Shown: in pieces, positions 31,861 to 43,768 of the stretch
Layout of the letters: every line of letters begins with the position of its first letter
Position numbering within the stretch: the first letter of the stretch is position 1
DNA from: Armigeres subalbatus
Lineage: Eukaryota > Arthropoda > Insecta > Diptera > Culicidae
DNA: 64,000 nucleotides
Direction: 5' to 3'
Assembly: GCF_024139115.2 (NCBI RefSeq)
Contig: NC_085141.1
Span: forward strand, 401,581,659-401,645,658
Notes under the pieces: generated by a model
Database searches by the model: none
The model's input: only the letters and a program-made list of their open reading frames with translations
What the model was told of the DNA's origin: nothing
Program-made: the position numbers and the translations under genes

Positions 31861-34800
31861 TAAAAGTCTTGACAGCCTTCTTTCAAGAGGCTCAGAAACC
31901 TTAAAGTGGTTTGGACGCATCCTTTCAACCAAAAAGGCTCGGAATGTTCTAAAGCTCGTAAGGCTTCTTCCAAGAAGCCTCCATTCAAGAGACTCGAAAG
32001 CCTCCTTTCCACAGGCTTGGAAGCCTCCTTTCAACAGGCTTGGAAGCCTTCTTTTAAAAGGCTCGGAAGACTCTTTTAAAAAGGCTCGGAAGGCTTCTTT
32101 CAAGAGTCTCGGAAGCCTCCTTTCAAAAGGCTTGAAGCCTCCCTTTAGGAGGCTCGGATTTTTTCCTTCAAGAGGCTGTGAAGCGTCCATTCAGAATACT
32201 CCTATGCCTCCTTTAAGTGGATAAAAAGCCGCCGTTCAAGAGGCACGGAAGGCTTAAAAGTGTTTATTCAAGAAACTCCCAAGCCTCCTTTCGGGGGCTC
32301 AAAAGCTGCCATTCAATAGGCACGGAAGAATCCTTTCCAGAAGCTTGGATGCCTCCTTTCCAAAGCTCGAAAACCTCGCATCAAGATGCTTGGAATTCGG
32401 AAGACTCCTTTTAAGTGGCTCGGAAGCCTTCCATAAAATGGCTCCTAAGGTCTTTCATAAGGCTCGGAAGCCTCCTTTCAAGAGGATAGGAAGCCTCCTT
32501 TCAAGAGGCTCGGAAGCCTCCTTTCAACAAGAGGCCTGGAAGCCTCCTTTCAACAAGAGACTCAGCCTCCTTTCAACAAGAGGCCTGGAAGCCTCCTTTC
32601 AACAAGAGGCCTGGAAGCCTCCTTTCAAGAGGCTCAGAAGCCTCCTTTCAAGAGGCTCAGAGCCTCCTTTCAACAAGAGGCCTGGAAGCCTCCTTTCAAC
32701 AAGAGGCCTGGAAGCCTCCTTTCAACAAGAGGCCTGGAAGCCTCCTTTCAACAAGAGGCCTGGAAGCCTCCTTTCAACAAGAGGCTCGGAAGCCTCCTTT
32801 CAACAAGAGGCTCGGAAGCCTCCTTTCAACAAGAGGCTCGGAAGCCTCCTTTCAACAAGAGGCTCGGAAGCCTCCTTTCAACAAGAGGCTCCAAGCCTCC
32901 TTTCAACAAGAGGCTCGGAAGCCTCCTTTCAACAAGAGGCTCGGAAGCCTCCTTTCAACAAGAGGCTCGGAAGCCTCCTTTCAACAAGAGGCTCGGAAGC
33001 CTCCTTTCAACAAGAGGCTCGGAAGCCTCCTTTCAACAAGAGGCTCGGAAGCCTCCTTTCAACAAGAGGCTCGGAAGCCTCCTTTCAACAAGAGGCTCGG
33101 AAGCCTCCTTTCAACAAGAGGCTCGGAAGCCTCCTTTCAACAAGAGGCTCGGAAGCCTCCTTGCAACAAGAGGCCTCAAGCCTCCTTTCAACAAGAGGCC
33201 TCAGCCTCCTTTCAACAAGAGGCCTGGAAGCCTCCTTTCAACAAGAGGCCTGGAAGCCTCCTTTCAACAAGAGGCTCAGCCTCCTTTCAACAAGAGGCCT
33301 GGAAGCCTCCTTTCAAGAGGCCTGAAGCCTCCTTTCAACAAGAGGCTCAGCCTCCTTTCAACAAGAGGCCTGGAAGCCTCCTTTCAACAAGAGGCCTCAG
33401 CCTCCTTTCAACAAGAGGCCTGGAAGCCTCCTTTCAACAAGAGGCCTGGAAGCCTCCTTCAAGAGGCCTGGAAGCCTCCTTCAAGAGGCTCAGGCCTCCT
33501 TTCAAGAGGCTCAGAAGCCTCCTTTCAAGAGGCTCAGAGCCTCCTTTCAAGAGGCCTGGAAGCCTCCTTTCAAGAGGCCTGGAAGCCTCCTTTCAAGAGG
33601 CTCAAGCCTCCTTTCAAGAGGCCTCAGAAGCCCTCCTTTCAAGAGGCTCAAGCCTCCTTTCAAGAGGCCTCAGAAGCCTCCTTCAAGAGGCCTGGAAGCC
33701 TCCTTTCAAGAGGCCTGGAAGCCTCCTTTCAAGAGGCTCAGGCCTCCTTTCAAGAGGCTCAGAAGCCTCCTTTCAAGAGGCCTGGAAGCCTCCTTTCAAG
33801 AGGCCCAGAGCCTCCTTTCAAGAGGCCTGGAAGCCTCCTTTCAAGAGGCTCAGAAGCCTCCTTCAAGAGGCCCCAGCCTCCTTTCAAGAGGCCTCAAGCC
33901 TCCTTTCAAGAGGCCTGGAAGCCTCCTTTCAAGAGGCTCAGAAGCCTCCTTTCAAGAGGCCTGGAAGCCTCCTTCAAGAGGCCTGGAAGCCTCCTTCAAG
34001 AGGCCCAAGCCTCCTTTCAAGAGGCCTCAAGCCTCCTTTCAAGAGGCTCAAGCCTCCTTTCAAGAGGCTCAGAAGCCTCCTTTCAAGAGGCTCAGCCTCC
34101 TTTCAAGAGGCCCGGAAGCCTCCTTTCAAGAGGCCTGGAAGCCTCCTTTCAAGAGGCTCAGAAGCCTCCTTTCAAGAGGCCTCAGCCTCCTTTCAAGAGG
34201 CTCAGAAGCCTCCTTTCAAGAGGCCTGGAAGCCTCCTTTCAAGAGGCCTGGAAGCCTCCTTTCAAGAGGCCTGGAAGCCTCCCTTCAAGAGGCCTGGAAG
34301 CCTCCTTCAAGAGGCCTCAGAAGCCTCCTTTCAAGAGGCTCAAGCCTCCTTCAAGAGGCCTGGAAGCCTCCTTTCAAGAGGCTCAGGAAGCCTCCTTCAA
34401 GAGGCTCAGAAGCCTCCTTTCAAGAGGCTCGGAAGCCTCCTTTCAAGAGGCTCAGCCTCCTTCAAGAGGCTCAAGCCTCCTTTCAAGAGGCCTCAGCCTC
34501 CTTTCAAGAGGCTCGGAAGCCTCCTTTCAAGAGGCCTCAGAAGCCTCCTTTCAAGAGGCCCAGCCTCCTTTCAAGAGGCTCAGGAAGCCTCCTTCAAGAG
34601 GCTCAGAAGCCTCCTTTCAAGAGGCCCGGAAGCCTCCTTTCAAGAGGCCCGAGCCTCCTTTCAAGAGGCTCAGAAGCCTCCTTTCAAGAGGCTCAGAGCC
34701 TCCTTTCAAGAGGCTCGGAAGCCTCCTTTCAAGAGGCTCAGGAAGCCTCCTTTCAAGAGGCCCGGAAGCCTCCTTTCAAGAGGCTCCAGCCTCCTTTCAA

Positions 34801-37059
34801 GAGGCTCGGAAGCCTCCTTTCAAGAGGCCTGGAAGCCTCCTTTCAAGAGGCTCAGAAGCCTCCTTTCAAGAGGCCTGGAAGCCTCCTTTCAAGAGGCCTG
34901 GAAGCCTCCTTCAAGAGGCTCAGAAGCCTCCTTTCAAGAGGCCCGGAAGCCTCCTTTCAAGAGGCTCAAGCCTCCTTCAAGAGGCCCGGAAGCCTCCTTT
35001 CAAGAGGCTCAGCCTCCTTTCAAGAGGCTCAGAAGCCTCCTTTCAAGAGGCCCGGAAGCCTCCTTTCAAGAGGCCTCAGCCTCCTTTCAAGAGGCTCAGA
35101 AGCCTCCTTCAAGAGGCTCAGAAGCCTCCTTTCAAGAGGCTCAGCCTCCTTTCAAGAGGCCTGGAAGCCTCCTTTCAAGAGGCTCAGAAGCCTGCTTTCA
35201 AGAGGCCTGGAAGCCTCCTTTCAAGAGGCCCGGAAGCCTCCCTTCAAGAGGCTCAGCCTCCTTTCAAGAGGCCCAGAAGCCTCCCTTTCAAGAGGCCTGG
35301 AAGCCTCCTTCCAAGAGGCCTGCAAGCCTCCTTTCAGAGGCCCGGAAGCCTCCTTTCAAGAGGCTCAGAAGCCTCCTTTCAAGAGGCTCAGAAGCCTCCT
35401 TTCAAGAGGCTCCAGCCTCCTTTCAAGAGGCTCAGAAGCCTCCTTTCAAGAGGCCTGGAAGCCTCCTTTCAAGAGGCCCGGAAGCCTCCTTTCAAGAGGC
35501 TCAGAGCCTCCTTTCAAGAGGCCTCGAAGCCTCCTTCAAGAGGCTTGGAAGCCTCCTTTCAAGAGGCCTGGAAGCCTCCTTTCAAGAGGCTCAGCCTCCT
35601 TTCAAGAGGCTCAGAAGCCTCCCTTCAAGAGGCTCAGAGCCTCCTTCAAGAGGCTCAGCTCAGAAGCCTCCTTTCAAGAGGCTCAAGCCTCCTTTCAAGA
35701 GGCTCAAGCCTCCTTTCAAGAGGCCTGGAAGCCTCCTTCAAGAGGCTCAGAAGCCTCCTTCAAGAGGCCTCAAAGCCTCCTTTCAAGAGGCTCAGCCTCC
35801 TTCAAGAGGCTCAGAAGCCTCCTTCAAGAGGCTCAGAAGCCTCCTTTCAAGAGGCTCAGGCCTCCTTTCAAGAGGCCTCAGAAGCCTCCTTCAAGAGGCT
35901 CAGAAGCCTCCTTTCAAGAGGCCCAGAAGCCTCCTTTCAAGAGGCTCGGAAGCCTCCTTTCAAGAGGCTCAGAGCCTCCTTCAAGAGGCCTGGAAGCCTC
36001 CTTCAAGAGGCTCAGAGCCTCCTTTCAAGAGGCTCAGAAGCCTCCTTTCAAGAGGCTCAGAGCCTCCTTTCAAGAGGCTCAGAAGCCTCCTTCAAGAGGC
36101 CTGGAAGCCTCCTTTCAAGAGGCTCAGAAGCCTCCTTTCAAGAGGCCCAGCCTCCTTTCAAGAGGCTCAGAAGCCTCCTTTCAAGAGGCCTCAGAAGCCT
36201 CCTTTCAAGAGGCTCAGGCCTCCTTTCAAGAGGCCCAGAAGCCTCCTTTCAAGAGGCCTGGAAGCCTCCTTCAAGAGGCTGGAAGCCTCCTTTCAAGAGG
36301 CCCAGAAGCCTCCTTCAAGAGGCTCAGGCCTCCTTTCAAGAGGCCTGGAAGCCTCCTTTCAAGAGGCTCAAGCCTCCTTTCAAGAGGCTCAAGCCTCCTT
36401 TCAAGAGGCCTGGAAGCCTCCTTCAAGAGGCCTGAAGCCTCCTTCAAGAGGCTCAGAAGCCTCCTTTCAAGAGGCCTCAGAAGCCTCCTTCAAGAGGCCT
36501 CAGAAGCCTCCTTCAAGAGGCTCAGAAGCCTCCTTTCAAGAGGCCTCAGGCCTCCTTTCAAGAGGCTCAGAAGCCTCCTTTCAAGAGGCCTGGAAGCCTC
36601 CTTTCAAGAGGCTCAAAGCCTCCTTTCAAGAGGCTCAGAAGCCTCCTTTCAAGAGGCCTGGAAGCCTCCTTCAAGAGGCCTGGAAGCCTCCTTTCAAGAG
36701 GCTCGGAAGCCTCCTTTCAAGAGGCTCAGAAGTCTCCTTCAAGAGGCTCAGTGTCTCCTTTCAAGAGGCTCTGGAAGTCTCCTTTCAAGAGGCCTCGGAA
36801 AACTCCTTTCAAGAGGCCTGGAAGTCTCCTTTCAAGAGGCTCACAGTCTCCTTCCAAGATGCATGGAAGCTTCCTTACAAGAGGCTTGGAAGCCTTCTTG
36901 CAATAGGCTCTGAAGTCTCCTTTCAAGAAGCTTGGCAGCCTACTTTCAAGAGGCTCAGGAAGCCTCCTTTCAAGAGGCTCAAGCCTCCTCTCAAGAGGCT
37001 CGGAAGACTTCTTTCCAGAGACTCTAAAGCATCCTTTCAAGAGGAGGCTTCCGAGCCTA
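31861..37059. repeat. 5.2 kb minisatellite of 23-bp hairpin units
   Basis: The unit core is AGCCTC-CTTTCAA-GAGGCT plus a short linker (CGGA, CAGA or TGGA): a 6-bp stem and 7-base loop in each unit, repeated roughly 200 times in one orientation. Units are degenerate at both ends (31861-32460 and 36720-37059). From about 32519 to 33470 most carry a 3-base insertion (CAACAAGAGG, 26-bp unit). Long open frames across it only reflect the stop-free unit and are not genes. Confidence 0.95.
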
Positions 37060-37816
37060 TATTTGAATCACCCCTTAAGACATGAAATTATCGAGTTTTG
37101 AATTAACGTAACCTATTTTAGTGTACTCTGATGGTTCTTTCGAGACAATTTCCAAGGAACTTCCATTCCACATCTCAATGTATGCTTTTTTTTTTCTTGT
37201 TCGGGTGTGCCACCGCGACCAATTATTAGATCTATTGTAGCGTTACCCGTATCCTTAGTGTTTAAGTGCATGTCGAATTACTCCAATGCTATTGAGAAGC
37301 AATGCAGTATCGGTTTCGATACAGTTGTTGTTTTGTTTTCTCAAGACCACCATAACAAGGTCCCGCTATTTAGACCCAAGTGTAAAATAATCGAAATTTT
37401 TAGTGAAGACCATTTTCTTCATTTGTCAGTTTACTTCCGACACATTCATAGTCGGCTCTGGACAGTCAATATTCAGTTGAATATTAGTCATTGAATATTT
37501 ATGCACATTTTACAAATTGATAAATTATCTGAAATCTGAACACGTTTCAAATAAGTAAAGTGATTTATCACACAGGACTGAATCCGATTTTCATTCGCGA
37601 GGCACTTTCAGTGGTAAACATCAACATAAACAATGCTAATTATGTTTTTTTTCTGCACATAGTAAACACATTCAGTGACAGTCGAATGAATGAGTTCGTG
37701 GAGTAGTCGTCTGACTATGTCATTCTATGTTTTGAATATTCATGCGATGTTTGTCAAAATTCGGACCGAAGTTGCTTCATGAATATGAATATTTTAAGCT
37801 CTGATTTAGACCCTTC
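37060..37816. other. Noncoding between minisatellite and RTE element
   Basis: AT-rich, with no reading frame, RNA gene or mobile element I can support. Confidence 0.5.
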
Positions 37817-37830
37817 ATATAGAGCAATCC

Positions 37831-38865
37831 CGGTTTTCCGGATAAACTGACACGGTTGATCAAAGCGACGATGGATCGGGTGGTGTGCGTAGTTCGAGTT
37901 TCAGGGGCATTCTCGAGTCCCTTCGAAACCCGCAGAGGGTTACGGCAAGGTGATGGTCTTTCGTGTTTGCTATTCAACATCGCTTTGGAAGGTGTAATAC
38001 GAAGAGCAGGAATTAACACGACTGGTACAATTTTCAATAAGTCCGTCCAGCTATTTGGTTTCGCCGACGACATAGATATTATGGCACGTAGCTTTGAGAA
38101 GATGGAGGAAGCCTACATCAGACTAAAGAGGGAATCTAAGCGGATCGGACTAGTCATCAACACGTCGAAGACGAAGTACATGATAGGAAGAGGTTCAAGA
38201 GAAGACAATGTGAGCCACCCACCGCGAGTTTGCATCGGTGGTGACGAAATCGAGGTGGTAGAAGAATTTGTGTACTTGGGCTCACTGGTGACTGCCGAAA
38301 ATGACACCAGCAGAGAAATTCGGAGACGCATAGTGGCTGGAAATCGTACGTACTTTGGACTCCGCAAGACGCTCCGATCGAATAGAGTTCGCCGCCGTAC
38401 CAAACTGACAATCTACAAAACGCTCTACGGACACGAGACCTGGACGATGCTCGTGGAGGACCAACGCGCACTTGGAGTTTTCGAAAGGAAAGTGCTGCGT
38501 ACCATCTATGGTGGGGTGCAGATGGCGGACGGTACGTGGAGGAGGCGAATGAACCACGAATTGCATCAGCTGTTGGGAGAACCATCCATCGTTCACACCG
38601 CGAAAATCGGACGACTGCGATGGGCCGGGCACGTAGCCAGAATGTCGGACAGTAACCCGGTGAAAATGGTTCTCGACAACGATCCGACGGGCACAAGAAG
38701 GCGAGGTGCGCAGCGGGCAAGGTGAATCGATCAGGTGGAAGATGACTTGCGGACCCTCCGTAGACTGCGTGGTTGGCGACGTGTAGCCATGGACCGAGCC
38801 GAATGGAGAAGACTCTTATATACCGCACAGGCCACTTCGGCCTTAGTCTGAATAAATAAATAATA
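37831..38865 (+). mobile_element. RTE-clade non-LTR retrotransposon, 5'-truncated, 14-bp target duplication
   Basis: ATATAGAGCAATCC occurs at 37817-37830 and 38866-38879, exactly bounding a reverse-transcriptase 3' half and an AATAAATAAATAAT tail. The simple-sequence tail instead of poly(A) and the protein motifs fit the RTE clade, which in Aedes includes JAM1. Confidence 0.88.
37837..38851 (+). pseudogene. RTE reverse transcriptase C-terminal half
   Basis: From KLTRLIKATMDRV through GLRQGDGLSCLLFNIALE, the FADDIDI catalytic block (38060-38080), KTKYM, FVYLGSLVTAENDTS, KTL.YGHETW, VFERKVLRTIYGG, and the RLRWAGHVARM thumb-end motif. A TGA near 38724 replaces the usual Trp of the following WxDQVEDDLRTL block. 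The frame then runs to TGA near 38851. A few residues are missing between KTL and YGHETW. The upstream endonuclease and RT fingers are lost by 5' truncation. Confidence 0.86.
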
Positions 38866-38879
38866 ATATAGAGCAATCC

Positions 38880-40540
38880 AATTGAAGGCGCGCCCCTTAT
38901 CAATAGGAAATTAATCCTTTCTTGAGAAAACAGAACAGTAATACTGTTTTTGGCTATGCTTCGGAGCCCTAGCCACATCCTTGTCTTGCTTCTAGAATAT
39001 CACCAGTGAAACTCTTAAAACCCGGGATTTAGCTTTGTCTACAAGACCATTTCAAGCAAGAGAATTTGTTCAGTAATAAGAATTTCCGTGTGTTCCTCTC
39101 ACTACCATTTTTCACCAGCTCATGAAGAGTCAGTACGAACTCGATTTTTCCAGCAGTTAGTTCAGCCTAGGACCGGGTACCGAGGTTTTTTAACTAATTG
39201 CTTGAAAAGCTGTTTCCGCTGCATACAGTTTAGCCTCAAACAAAAGGAATTCGAGTCTTTCAACTGTCTGCAAGGTAACATTAATTATGTTTTATTTCTG
39301 ATACTGCTGTTGGTAGCGAGGACTAAATACGATGAATGCCTAATTATCACAACTTATTGCCCTAGCTAGAAACATGGATTTAGCTAGGGCTCTGTTTGGT
39401 ACATCTTACACCGCAACACACTACGTCAAAGTGATCTACCGTGTTACGGGACCAATGTATGCTTGAGTCAATAGTTCTTTCATTAGCGACTCATAGAAGA
39501 TCGACTGTTTTATAGAACATTTTTGGAGCTCGGATCATGTGAACCAACCTATGAATGGTGTATGATATGATATCCCAGTAGGTCCAATTTATTGAAAAGA
39601 CTCAATCATTATTCACACAAGCTACAGGTTTCTCCAAAACGTCCTGGAATTCGAAACGTTTGAACTACCTACTGATCATTCAAGTCCGTAAACCTCATTG
39701 TCATTGTGCATCTTGACTCATGATCATTTTGGAGCAATAAGAATAAGTTAAGAATCATATAATAATATATAAGAATCACATGCTTTTTACAACGGATTGG
39801 GCTAATATCAACGATAAGGACATTGCAAAAGCCTTGATTGATCTCATAGGTACCGTGGGCTGAGTTCCAGAACGTTTTGGAGTATCTTGAGAATCCCGTA
39901 TTCAAGAAAATTGGATTTGCATGATGCCTATTGAACCAGATTGGGTGTATACCGACGATAAGGACATTGCAAAAACCTTGGTTTGTCCAGTAGTTACCGT
40001 GGGCTGAACTCAAGAACGTTTTGGATTACCTTGAGCATCTCGTATTCCAGAAAATTAATCACAGGTATAACATTCAGGATGGCTCAGATTGCCTGAGTGT
40101 GATTTAGGATTAAAACATGTTAGACTCATTTGTATGCTCTCAGAAACGACATCTTCCAAAGGTTTCGGATATCTGGGTCTTCAGGGTATAGTCAAACTTG
40201 ACCTCCGATATTTTTCCTACAAATCCAACATCCTGGTGAACAGTTTTGCTGAAGAAAGGTGTGACCTATCTCTCTTCTGTGATTTGACACAGCCAATCTA
40301 AAACGCTGGGCATATATGACCCATCCGTCCTAAAACGGTTAGGAGCATAATATTTTTCTTTGTTGATTGTGACCTTACTACAGTAGTTCTAATTAATGCA
40401 CGTAGTAGGGTAATAGTGCAACCATACATTCTAACGATTTGTTGATCTGTCATTACACGAAATATAAGAAAACAGGTTGAGAATTGCATCAAAATCGGTA
40501 AAGTTTTACTAAAATACCTTATTTTTCTCTCTGCTTTGCA
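38880..40540. other. Noncoding, with one 144-bp-spaced tandem duplication
   Basis: No gene. At 39792-40054 two imperfect units are offset by 144 bp (shared GATAAGGACATTGCAAAA, TACCGTGGGCTGA, AGAACGTTTTGGA). A small hairpin CCCTAGCTAG...CTAGGG lies near 39360. Confidence 0.55.
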
Positions 40541-40639
40541 CCAATAGTTGCGGTAGTGTTCCTATAGTTGCGAGTCCTATACGAAAACAATGGGATTCGC
40601 AACTATAGGAACAAGAATTAAAAATAACGCAACTATTGG
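40541..40639. repeat. Hairpin-forming MITE-like sequence
   Basis: CCAATAGTTGCG (40541-40552) pairs with CGCAACTATTGG (40628-40639), and GTTCCTATAGTTGCGA (40558-40573) pairs with TCGCAACTATAGGAAC (40597-40612). The two nested arms also resemble each other. Confidence 0.7.
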
Positions 40640-40849
40640 AACACTGCACCAATAATTGGAGGTATCATTTTTGGTAAGAATGAGCGATTGGATATTTCTT
40701 CGTTTAAAACATAATTGATGAGCTTCCGAATGCGCACTTAAGGTGAGCGAACTGAAGTATAGAGTTATAGACGTGGTGTAAGCGAGCTAACAGTGGTGGA
40801 TCGTACTTAGTTCCTCCACTATTGGGTGTTTAACCCTAGTTCTAATATC

Positions 40850-41150
40850 CTTAAAAAAAAACGATCTTCGTTCGCCTTCCGGCAAGATGCGCAGCTATAA
40901 AGCAAGACCATGCTGAAGGTGTCTGAGTCCGATTTCCGGTCCGGTGTGTTTTCTACTTCCCTGGACATAAAAGTATTATCGTGCTTGACTCATGACATAT
41001 GGAAATGCAAAAATATGTAACTTGGCTTAGAAACCTAGCTGTTAATAACTGTGGAAGTGCTGTGGAACTGCGAATAAACACTGCGAGACGGCAATGTCTC
41101 AGGGGGGGGGGGGGGGGGTGATGAGGGGTAATGCCAACAAGAAGAAAAAC
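40850..41150 (+). mobile_element. SINE-like retroposon with G-run and AAGAAGAAAA tail
   Basis: Contains a B-box-like GAGTCCGATTTCCGGTCC near 40925, then a body (ACATAAAAGTATTATCGTGCTTGA..., CTTAGAAACCTAGCTGTTAATAACTG). Its end AATGCCAACAAGAAGAAAA is preceded by a 17-G run (41102-41118). This matches the general build of an abundant Aedes SINE; boundaries are approximate. Confidence 0.55.
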
Positions 41151-41788
41151 TGTATATAAGCCTTTAAAAATAAATATGTACCTTAGATCTGTTCACCATT
41201 TTCAAAAGTATTTCAGATTCAAAGTGCCACCCCTCTATTTCAATGAGTATCTTAAATGGAGTCTCCTGACCAATTTTCAGCCAAATCCATGGAGATTAAG
41301 AGGTGCATCAAACGAGACTTGTGATTTTTTAGACTTTTTCAAAGAAATGTCGTCTGAATGCATAAATTTACCTTCACATATTAGAAGCATTAGTCGTGAA
41401 TAGCTTCTTTAGACTATTATCTACCACTTTGTCATTGATACTAGGATGTTTAGAGGGCTTATTCTATGACTTTTTAGTAGATTTTGCTGAAAAAAATGCC
41501 TAAAAACCAGAAAAATAATTTTAGGTGCTTCTGGAGGTAGAATAAATATTCAATATGTGCCCAATTTAATTATTTCGCTTATTTCCTTCGAGTGTTGCGG
41601 AAGTTTCGTCCATACATCACTTTATTCTGAAAAATAATCTTCGGGATGTAATAATGCAGTTTTCATGAAATACTCAACATTTGAATAGGGTAGTCAAGCA
41701 AGACCATTCCCCCCATGCTGAAACAAATTCGCCATGATTTATGAGCAATGTCATTCAGTATGCTCGATCCACTGGTATGGATCTAGAG
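41151..41788. other. Noncoding
   Basis: AT-rich with no supported gene or element. Confidence 0.5.
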
Positions 41789-41845
41789 AGGGCTATGTGG
41801 TAGTGTCAGGGCCTGCAGATCAAGAGGTCCACGGTTCGAAGGTGA
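41789..41845 (+). pseudogene. tRNA-Cys-like fragment (anticodon GCA)
   Basis: CTGCAGATCAAGAGGTC followed by CACGGTTCGAA matches the anticodon arm and T-arm of tRNA-Cys(GCA), including the B box. The 5' half is degenerate (GGTAGTGTCAGGGCC) and the acceptor stem cannot pair. It is either a tRNA pseudogene or a SINE head. Confidence 0.5.
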
Positions 41846-42761
41846 ACAATGAACAGATCTAATGTACAGATGTGAACAGATCTAATGTACAGATCTAGGT
41901 ACATTGTACCTAGTTACTTTTTAATGTACGGGAATATATGTAACTTTAACTGCTATTTTTTCAAATCATCAAAATTTCTTTCTCTCGGCATACCGTCCAT
42001 ATGGTTCCCTCAGTCGAAGGCAACAGACATCTACACTTCAGCATCCAGCACCAGTTCCAAGCATCCGAGCATCATTCGCTCGGTTGTTGTACTCCAGTCA
42101 GCGTTGCTTGTGACTGGGCTGCTAAATTGAGAACATATCACAGCAAAATGCAATCTTCCACAGCTCACCGTAAGACCAGTAGCAGTGTGTGGTCATTATT
42201 CTTGAATGAAACTGTCCATCAGCCAGCGAAATGCGACTCTGGTACATTTACCACCTCCAACCGTTGTTGTCAGTTCGGCCGTGCTACGGAGGTGTTCCGC
42301 CCAGCAGAGAAGACAATAGAAGGCTGGAAGGTATCGATCGCACTTTTAGGTCGATTAAGCACGGTTTATATACCGTACACTCGTTCGATTTAAGCCGATT
42401 AGAGTAGTTTTATTGGCGCTGGGTGGATATTTGTTGTTCGGTTTACTCCCTTCGGGGCTAGGAGGATGTTTGCTCCACTGCACTGGAATTCCAGTGAAGT
42501 TCAACCATGATGCAAGCCGCTGCACGTAGCCACGGAAGCATAATCGGACTAGGCAACGTGCGCGTATCAGGTGGAATGCAGTTTTGGAACTAATCACATA
42601 CGGTGGGACAATGAAATTTGTTGGGAAAACCAATGATGGAAGTTTGTTTGGGAGGCAAACATGAGAAGACTGTACTTCGAACGAAAAATGGATACGTTCT
42701 AATTCAATTATCCATAGGATGCATGGTCATTTGGAATAGTTTTTTTTAATTATTCAGTGTC
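41846..42761. other. Noncoding
   Basis: A short direct repeat (ACAGATCTAATGTACAGAT, twice near 41855-41900) is followed by AGGTACATTGTACCT, a perfect palindrome. The 130-codon open frame at 42001-42393 has no recognisable domain and I do not call it. Confidence 0.45.
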
Positions 42762-43728
42762 TTAAAGATTGAAACAAATTGTCAAACACAAAATACAAAC
42801 ATTGTTACGTATACGTATATGCTTGTATCGTTTAATTATGTTAATCCACAATAGTATGAACACAAAAAGTTCCACATGATTGGTGAATCAGTAACTCATA
42901 AGCCATACAATGACCGGTTATTAGCTCTGATTATATTTTTCTCAATAAACCTCTGAAGATAAATTCGGAAATTTCGACCAGTGCTGAAGCGAATAAATCG
43001 CCGGATCGGAAAATTTAAAGTTTCAGGGATAATTTTCAAGTTCAAACATTCTGAAATTTGGCTACAAAAATCTTCGATACGAAGAGACTCTACAAGCCAA
43101 ATTTGAGCATAGTTCTAAAGAAAACCAACGCCGTTGTTAATCATTTGAACGTTTGAGTTACTGAAACTTGCGTACTGAGAATATTTGACATAATGAACGT
43201 TAGGGATTCTTACCTATATCTACGATGGTCGTACACTCCGTGTTGTCTGCCCCACTTAAACGTCGATGCTTCATGGCCGACTAGACCAATCAACGATGTA
43301 GAAGGGGTCATCAAAGTAAAAACTAGCTAGGTGAGCCTTAGGTGATTTGGTCAAGGCAAGACCAGGGTTCACTCACTTCGACTGTAGAGGGAGAGACTAG
43401 CGCGGGGTGAAAAATTCATTTACAGTGCAAAACATACACAAACTCGGTGGCTGCCCCATATAAAAATCGAAGATGGCTGAATCATGAAATTGGCATACTG
43501 CTACACCTGTTTGTATCCACCTTGGGCAAGACTAAAGAGGACTGATGTAGCAATATTAGAGCAAATTCATTGCAAGACCATCCGATGACCACGGATAGTA
43601 TCTGAGCGGTTTTCCGGATGTTCCAGAATTCATTCCAGAAAGATGCGACTCTTTCCAAACCGATTGTTGTAACAATGTGAAAGTAAAATCATTGTAAGGA
43701 CCTTCTATTGACCACGAGTGGTATCTGA
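42762..43728. repeat. Segmental duplication, copy 1
   Basis: It begins TTAAAGATTGAAACAAATTG and runs in parallel with 49366-50134 at high identity to GAGTGGTATCTGA. Copy 1 has an extra 162-bp hAT-type insertion (43363-43524) and about 60 bp near 42860 that copy 2 lacks. Nature of the segment unknown; noncoding. Confidence 0.85.
43363..43524. mobile_element. hAT-type MITE, 162 bp, present in only one of two duplicated segments
   Basis: The 8-bp duplication GGCAAGAC lies at 43355-43362 and 43525-43532; the paralogous segment has a single GGCAAGAC at this point. The termini are CAGGGTTCAC and, inverted, CAAGGTGGATAC. Confidence 0.82.
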
Positions 43729-43768
43729 GTGGTCCTTCGGTAGTTCCGCAAAATTGACGGCCGACTCT

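Noticed and set aside
32345..33325. 326-codon open frame in the minisatellite
   Set aside because: The repeat unit lacks stops in this frame (26-bp units give a 26-residue period). No start context, domain or conservation is visible.
35545..36435. 296-codon open frame in the minisatellite
   Set aside because: Same cause as above; the frame wanders with unit-length variants.
31861..37059. CRISPR-like appearance of regularly spaced dyad repeats
   Set aside because: There are no unique spacers, the units are directly contiguous and the sequence is eukaryotic.
38157..38978. 273-codon antisense open frame over the RTE element
   Set aside because: It is a shadow of the reverse-transcriptase frame on the opposite strand and has no independent support.
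42001..42393. 130-codon open frame
   Set aside because: No recognisable domain, no promoter or splice context, and it lies in repeat-rich DNA.
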